Shown here in pieces: positions 20,418-23,997 of a DNA stretch of 23,997 nucleotides. The notes under the pieces are model-generated. The model was given only the letters and a program-made list of their open reading frames with translations. It was not told the DNA's origin and ran no database searches. The stretch's first letter is position 1, and the number at the start of each line of letters is the position of its first letter. The DNA comes from a virus, in the IMG/VR virus record IMGVR_UViG_3300009163_001816, positions 1 to 23,997 of that record; one strand, written 5' to 3'. The position numbers and the translations under genes are program-made.

Positions 20418-23387
20418 ATGGCAGAAGAGAAACCAATACTGGTAGTAACTCAAATTCCTCCGAACACAATTGTTACGGAGAGTTCTGCTAATAACTTAGT
20501 AGTCAATAACACATTACCATCCACAGTATTGATTGCTGCTGCATTGGGGCCAGCAATTGCTGGTGGTGCTGGTGCTCAAGGTATAAGAGGAACTACAGGT
20601 GCTACTGGTGCTACTGGTTCTGGTTATACTGCAATTGGTCTTTCTGGTGGGTTTCTTTGGGTTTCTCCTGTAAGTAATACTGGAGTTCGTGGAGCATCAT
20701 TTTCCATTGGATATGTTTTAGGATCAACTGGTAACACTGGAAATACTGGTATTCAAGGTAACACTGGTAACACTGGTAATACTGGTTCTCCAGGTATTCA
20801 AGGAAATACAGGTAACACTGGTAACACTGGAAATACTGGTTCTCCAGGTATTCAAGGTAACACTGGTAATACTGGAAACACTGGTTCTGATGGTTCTCCA
20901 GGTATTCAAGGAAATACAGGTAATACTGGTTCTCCAGGTATTCAAGGTAACACTGGTAATACTGGAAACACTGGTGCTCCAGGTATTCAAGGTAACACTG
21001 GTAATACTGGTTCTCCAGGTATTCAAGGAAATACAGGTAATACTGGAAACACTGGTTCTCCAGGTATTCAAGGAAATACAGGTAATACTGGTTCTCCAGG
21101 TATTCAAGGTAACACTGGTAATACTGGTAATACTGGTTCTCCAGGTATTCAAGGAAATACAGGTAATACTGGTTCTCCAGGTATTCAAGGAAATACAGGT
21201 AATACAGGTAATACTGGAAACACTGGTGCTCCAGGTATTCAAGGAAATACAGGTAATACTGGTTCTCCAGGTATTCAAGGAAATACAGGTAACACTGGTA
21301 ATACAGGTATTCAAGGAAATACAGGTAACACTGGTAATACAGGTAATACTGGTTCTCAAGGTCCATCTGGTGGTGTTAATTTTGCTTTTGGTGCAACTGC
21401 TCCTTCCAACCCAACTGGTGGAGATCAATGGTTAGATAGCAATACTGGAGCATTGCTCACTTATTTTTATGACGGAAATTCTTCTCAATGGGTTCAATTC
21501 CTTAAAGGAATTCCTGGTCCTCAAGGAGCAACTGGTCCGAGCGGAGTAGTCTCTGGTGATTATGTTGCTTTGTTCAATGGAAAAACTGGAAATGTTGGTA
21601 TTTCTGCTGGATCGTTCATAACAATCACTCAAACAGGAAACACATTTACAATATCTTCTAGTGTAGGAACTGTTGCAGGTTCTACAGGAAATACTGGTGC
21701 TACTGGTTCTCCAGGTATTCAAGGTAACACTGGTAACACTGGTAATACAGGTATTCAAGGTAACACTGGTAACACTGGTAATACAGGTATTCAAGGTAAC
21801 ACTGGAAATACTGGTAACACTGGAAATACAGGTATTCAAGGTAACACTGGTAATACTGGTAACACTGGAAATACAGGTATTCAAGGTAACACTGGTAACA
21901 CTGGTAACACTGGTATTCAAGGTAACACTGGTAACACTGGAAATACAGGTATTCAAGGTAATACTGGAAATACTGGAGCATGTGGTCCAACCGATATACG
22001 ATCAACAAATTCAGCATCCACATTCTATCCATTATTTGCTGGAGGTTCTGGAAATACTTACATTTATATTGATGATGTCACTACACCATTTACATATGTC
22101 CCAAGTAGTGGTGCATTAACAGCAAAGATATTCGCCATAGCAACTGGAGTTAATTCATCCTCATTGAACGCAACCTATGTTGAATTTAATACTAGTACAG
22201 ACTCATCAAGTGTTTCTGCTACCAATATTGGTAATGTTGGATCATCACCATTTACAGTTCAATCAAATGTTAAATTAAAATTAACTGCTCCAACTATAGA
22301 ATTTTATGGATCTGGTTGGGGATATACATTCCCTGCATCAAATGGAACTACTGGTCAAGCATTACTGACAAGAGGTGATGCTGGACTTTATTGGGGAACG
22401 GTTTCTACATCTGGTGGTAGTGGAACAACTCTATTTGCTGGAAGAGGAATTACTCTAACTACAGCATCCGCAGGAACTACAGTTGCTACTATTCTAGGAA
22501 TGACCAGTGCGAATGATGGATTCTTGATTTCTGGTGGTATAACCCAAAGAACTCTTGGATTTAGTGGTGGTGATGTGACAATTGAAGGTGGAACATTTGC
22601 ATCAGTAATAACATTCCCAACTGTATCTACAACACTTGTTGGAATTCACAATGCAGTAACTTCGTTCAATGGATCAACTGGTGATATTACATTCGCTGGT
22701 GGTGTTACTGGAGTGAATGGTAAAACTGGAAATGCTTTTGTGTTTGAATATTATCTAGGGTTTACTTCCACCGTAAACACTTCAACATATCCAGAAGGTG
22801 GAACTGCTAATTATGCGTCAAATCAACCAGTATATTACAGTTCCTCACCATTTAATGATATAATATCATCGGGTAGAGCAAAACCAAATAGAGTTTATTT
22901 TAATCCATTTGTAATTCCAACCCAAACAACAATACAAATATTGCGACTTAGTGGATATCAAAACGGATTATGTGGTGGAACTGGAAATGTATTTTTAGGA
23001 ATATATAATGCAAATTCTTATGGTATGCCAAAAGACAAACTATATTCGTCCAGCAGTCTAGTAGTATTAAGTGATTTTGCCAATACTCATGATTATAATC
23101 CTTCTGGATTGATTACTCTATCTCCTGGATATTATTATCTTGCAGCAGTATTTAATAATAATCCTACACTATATTCGTTTACTACTGGAGCGCAAACCAG
23201 TACAAGTCCATTTGGATCTCAAAATCTTGCTGGTGGATATCAGAACCGAGCTATTATTATAGATCAGGGTGGATTTACCTTACCGATAAGTGGAATCACT
23301 AGTGGTGCTAGATTTGTTGATTATAGCGTTGGTGGAACATATACAAATCTTATGGTAAGTCCACTAATAGAATTTAGGATTCTATAA
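20418..23387 (+). CDS. Large collagen-like tail fibre protein with distinct C-terminal head domain
   Basis: A 989-residue fibre protein, the largest in the window. Order: an N-terminal region (MAEEKPILVVTQIPPNTIVT, then SANNLVVNNTLP); one GFLWVSP module (about 68-101); a long collagen-like array (about 102-316) of Gly-Asn-Thr and Gly-Ser-Pro-Gly-Ile-Gln triplets; a GDQWLDSNTG...QWVQFLKG module; an ALFNGKTGNVGISAG module; a second collagen array (about 421-523); then some 460 non-collagen residues, including VTSFNGSTGDITF and a C-terminal head with PGYYYLAAVFNN, NRAIIIDQGGFTLP and MVSPLIEFRIL. Gly-X-Y shafts ending in a globular head suit a receptor-binding fibre. The C-terminal head is the best candidate for host recognition; that role is inferred. 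Confidence 0.82.
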   Translation: MAEEKPILVVTQIPPNTIVTESSANNLVVNNTLPSTVLIAAALGPAIAGGAGAQGIRGTTGATGATGSGYTAIGLSGGFLWVSPVSNTGVRGASFSIGYVLGSTGNTGNTGIQGNTGNTGNTGSPGIQGNTGNTGNTGNTGSPGIQGNTGNTGNTGSDGSPGIQGNTGNTGSPGIQGNTGNTGNTGAPGIQGNTGNTGSPGIQGNTGNTGNTGSPGIQGNTGNTGSPGIQGNTGNTGNTGSPGIQGNTGNTGSPGIQGNTGNTGNTGNTGAPGIQGNTGNTGSPGIQGNTGNTGNTGIQGNTGNTGNTGNTGSQGPSGGVNFAFGATAPSNPTGGDQWLDSNTGALLTYFYDGNSSQWVQFLKGIPGPQGATGPSGVVSGDYVALFNGKTGNVGISAGSFITITQTGNTFTISSSVGTVAGSTGNTGATGSPGIQGNTGNTGNTGIQGNTGNTGNTGIQGNTGNTGNTGNTGIQGNTGNTGNTGNTGIQGNTGNTGNTGIQGNTGNTGNTGIQGNTGNTGACGPTDIRSTNSASTFYPLFAGGSGNTYIYIDDVTTPFTYVPSSGALTAKIFAIATGVNSSSLNATYVEFNTSTDSSSVSATNIGNVGSSPFTVQSNVKLKLTAPTIEFYGSGWGYTFPASNGTTGQALLTRGDAGLYWGTVSTSGGSGTTLFAGRGITLTTASAGTTVATILGMTSANDGFLISGGITQRTLGFSGGDVTIEGGTFASVITFPTVSTTLVGIHNAVTSFNGSTGDITFAGGVTGVNGKTGNAFVFEYYLGFTSTVNTSTYPEGGTANYASNQPVYYSSSPFNDIISSGRAKPNRVYFNPFVIPTQTTIQILRLSGYQNGLCGGTGNVFLGIYNANSYGMPKDKLYSSSSLVVLSDFANTHDYNPSGLITLSPGYYYLAAVFNNNPTLYSFTTGAQTSTSPFGSQNLAGGYQNRAIIIDQGGFTLPISGITSGARFVDYSVGGTYTNLMVSPLIEFRIL
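20619..20720 (+). repeat. GFLWISP module copy 5 (34 aa)
   Basis: Same module as at 17251, in the large fibre gene: SGYTAIGLSGGFLWVSP, then SNTGVRGASFSIGYVL. More diverged than the four copies in the first fibre gene. Confidence 0.8.
20721..21365 (+). repeat. Collagen-like Gly-Asn-Thr / Gly-Ser-Pro-Gly-Ile-Gln array 1
   Basis: About 215 residues of uninterrupted Gly-X-Y, dominated by a unit Gly-Ser-Pro-Gly-Ile-Gln followed by two to four Gly-Asn-Thr triplets. DNA units of about 30-45 bases recur nearly identically. Confidence 0.92.
21678..21986 (+). repeat. Collagen-like array 2
   Basis: About 100 residues of Gly-X-Y in which Gly-Ile-Gln followed by two to four Gly-Asn-Thr triplets is the repeated unit, with only one Gly-Ser-Pro near the start. 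Confidence 0.92.
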
Positions 23388-23722
23388 TGAAAGTATTCAA
23401 ACAATACAGTTTCAACGAACTCACACAAGAATCAACTTTAATAGATGATAGAGATTTTTATCATTGTAAACAATTTCAATTAAAAGAGCTAAGAAATATT
23501 GCTAACAAACTGATTATCTCTAGTGTTCCAGAATATAAGCAAAGAAACGCAGCACTTGGATTGCTGTCTGATGAAGAAACACAACAGATTAAAGATTCAA
23601 TACAAGCAATAAGAACAATATCAAATCAAAAAGAAGCAGAGATACTCGCAGTTGTTTGGGATGGACAAGAATCCACAAGAGCAGAAGCGTGTGATATAGT
23701 TCAGAGGATATTCTGGGAATAA
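23387..23722 (+). CDS. Hypothetical helical protein beside fibre genes
   Basis: A 111-residue, charged and mainly helical protein, unlike the beta-rich fibres around it. Segments such as SVPEYKQRNAALGL (about 46-59), then EETQQIKDSIQAIRTISNQKEAEI, recall small proteins that follow fibre genes in many phages, some of which are fibre assembly chaperones. I do not recognise a specific family. The start shares one base with the preceding stop, so it is translated with the large fibre protein. A fibre-assembly or trimerisation role is a guess from position only. Confidence 0.6.
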   Translation: MKVFKQYSFNELTQESTLIDDRDFYHCKQFQLKELRNIANKLIISSVPEYKQRNAALGLLSDEETQQIKDSIQAIRTISNQKEAEILAVVWDGQESTRAEACDIVQRIFWE

Positions 23723-23725
23723 ATA
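23718..23725 (+). promoter_or_regulatory. Probable late promoter (AATAAATA)
   Basis: One mismatch to TATAAATA. It overlaps the stop of the preceding gene and lies 11 bases before ATG 23737, continuing the pattern at 16472, 18282 and 19960. Confidence 0.5.
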
Positions 23726-23736
23726 ATTAAACTACC

Positions 23737-23997
23737 ATGCCACTAGATTTTCCTTCAAATCCAACCCTCAATTTACCATACACTTTCAACGGAACTCAAT
23801 GGAAGTGGAATGGTTCTGCTTGGTTGATTGTTGGTGATAATTTTGGTACTACAGGAGCAACAGGACCAGCTGGAAATACTGGAAACACTGGTAATAATGG
23901 AACAACAGGTAACACTGGTGCTACGGGATCTGGTTATACTGCTGCTGGTCTTTCTGGTGGATTCTTATGGATAACTCCAGTTTTATCTTCTGGTATA
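23737..23997 (+). CDS. Collagen-like tail fibre protein, 3' end missing
   Basis: The first 87 residues of another fibre protein, open to the window edge. The N terminus (MPLDFPSNPTLN, then TFNGTQWKWNGSAWLIVGDN) is homologous to that of the 18304-19452 protein (MPLDFPPSPAPN, then WKWTGDSWTV), so both probably attach through the same domain. A collagen-like stretch of Gly-Ala-Thr, Gly-Pro-Ala and Gly-Asn-Thr triplets follows, then a sixth GFLWITP module beginning near 23929. Length and C-terminal domain are unknown. Confidence 0.78.
   Translation, partial: MPLDFPSNPTLNLPYTFNGTQWKWNGSAWLIVGDNFGTTGATGPAGNTGNTGNNGTTGNTGATGSGYTAAGLSGGFLWITPVLSSGI
23929..23997 (+). repeat. GFLWISP module copy 6, cut by the window edge
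   Basis: Encodes SGYTAAGLSGGFLWITP and runs off the end. It shows that the module is shared by at least three different fibre genes. Confidence 0.75.

Noticed and set aside
17251-20720. Diversity-generating retroelement variable/template repeat pair
   Set aside because: No reverse transcriptase gene is present and differences between copies are not concentrated at adenines; they look like ordinary module duplication.
20611-21428. Long open frames on the minus strand (251 and 234 codons) across the collagen array
   Set aside because: Produced by the repetitive codons of the Gly-X-Y array read backwards; products are monotonous repeats (YYLYFLEYLENQ type) without start signals.
16888-21986. 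CRISPR-like or non-coding tandem repeats
   Set aside because: Repeats are in frame, encode Gly-X-Y triplets and have no repeat-spacer architecture.

Overview
The window is a compact, AT-rich stretch of a T4-like myovirus genome. Every gene I can support lies on the + strand, and neighbouring genes overlap or nearly touch. The diagnostic genes are the first four: sliding clamp (gp45, cut by the left edge), clamp-loader ATPase (gp44), clamp-loader small subunit (gp62) and the translational repressor RegA, in the order found in T4 and T4-like cyanophages. Low GC, short gp62 and regA genes and collagen-like fibres fit an uncultured aquatic (marine or freshwater) T4-like phage of a Gram-negative host. 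The host itself cannot be read from the sequence.

Layout. 1-2351: replisome genes gp45-gp44-gp62-regA. 2379-16466: about 14 kb of carbohydrate genes where DNA polymerase gp43 follows regA in T4. They include GT10-, GT17- and GT2-like glycosyltransferases, a GT9-like (heptosyltransferase-like) protein with a DUF6165-like partner, two DUF5672 proteins, two further GT-A-like proteins, a possible GT-B protein, three extended short-chain dehydrogenases (one close to GDP-mannose 3,5-epimerase), two DegT/RfbH-type aminotransferase-fold proteins (one a full-length 3-dehydrase E1 homologue with His in place of the PLP lysine and cluster cysteines), two small SAM methyltransferases, and a broken copy of an epimerase 3' end. 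16472-23997: a late virion block of collagen-like Gly-Asn-Thr fibre proteins and smaller structural proteins. Its transcription units each begin with a T4-type late promoter (TATAAATA or a one-base variant) 11-15 nt before the start codon.

How it may work. The sugar genes look able to remodel nucleotide sugars (GDP-mannose epimerisation, 3-deoxygenation, amination, methylation) and to build a glycan. The target could be the host envelope. Alternatively it could be the phage's own threonine-rich collagen-like fibres encoded directly downstream, comparable to glycosylated collagen-like BclA. The second idea is inference and is the main hypothesis offered here.

No gap between genes exceeds about 60 bases, so there is no long non-coding stretch. 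I saw no tRNA, CRISPR array, insertion sequence, integrase, reverse transcriptase or convincing intrinsic terminator.
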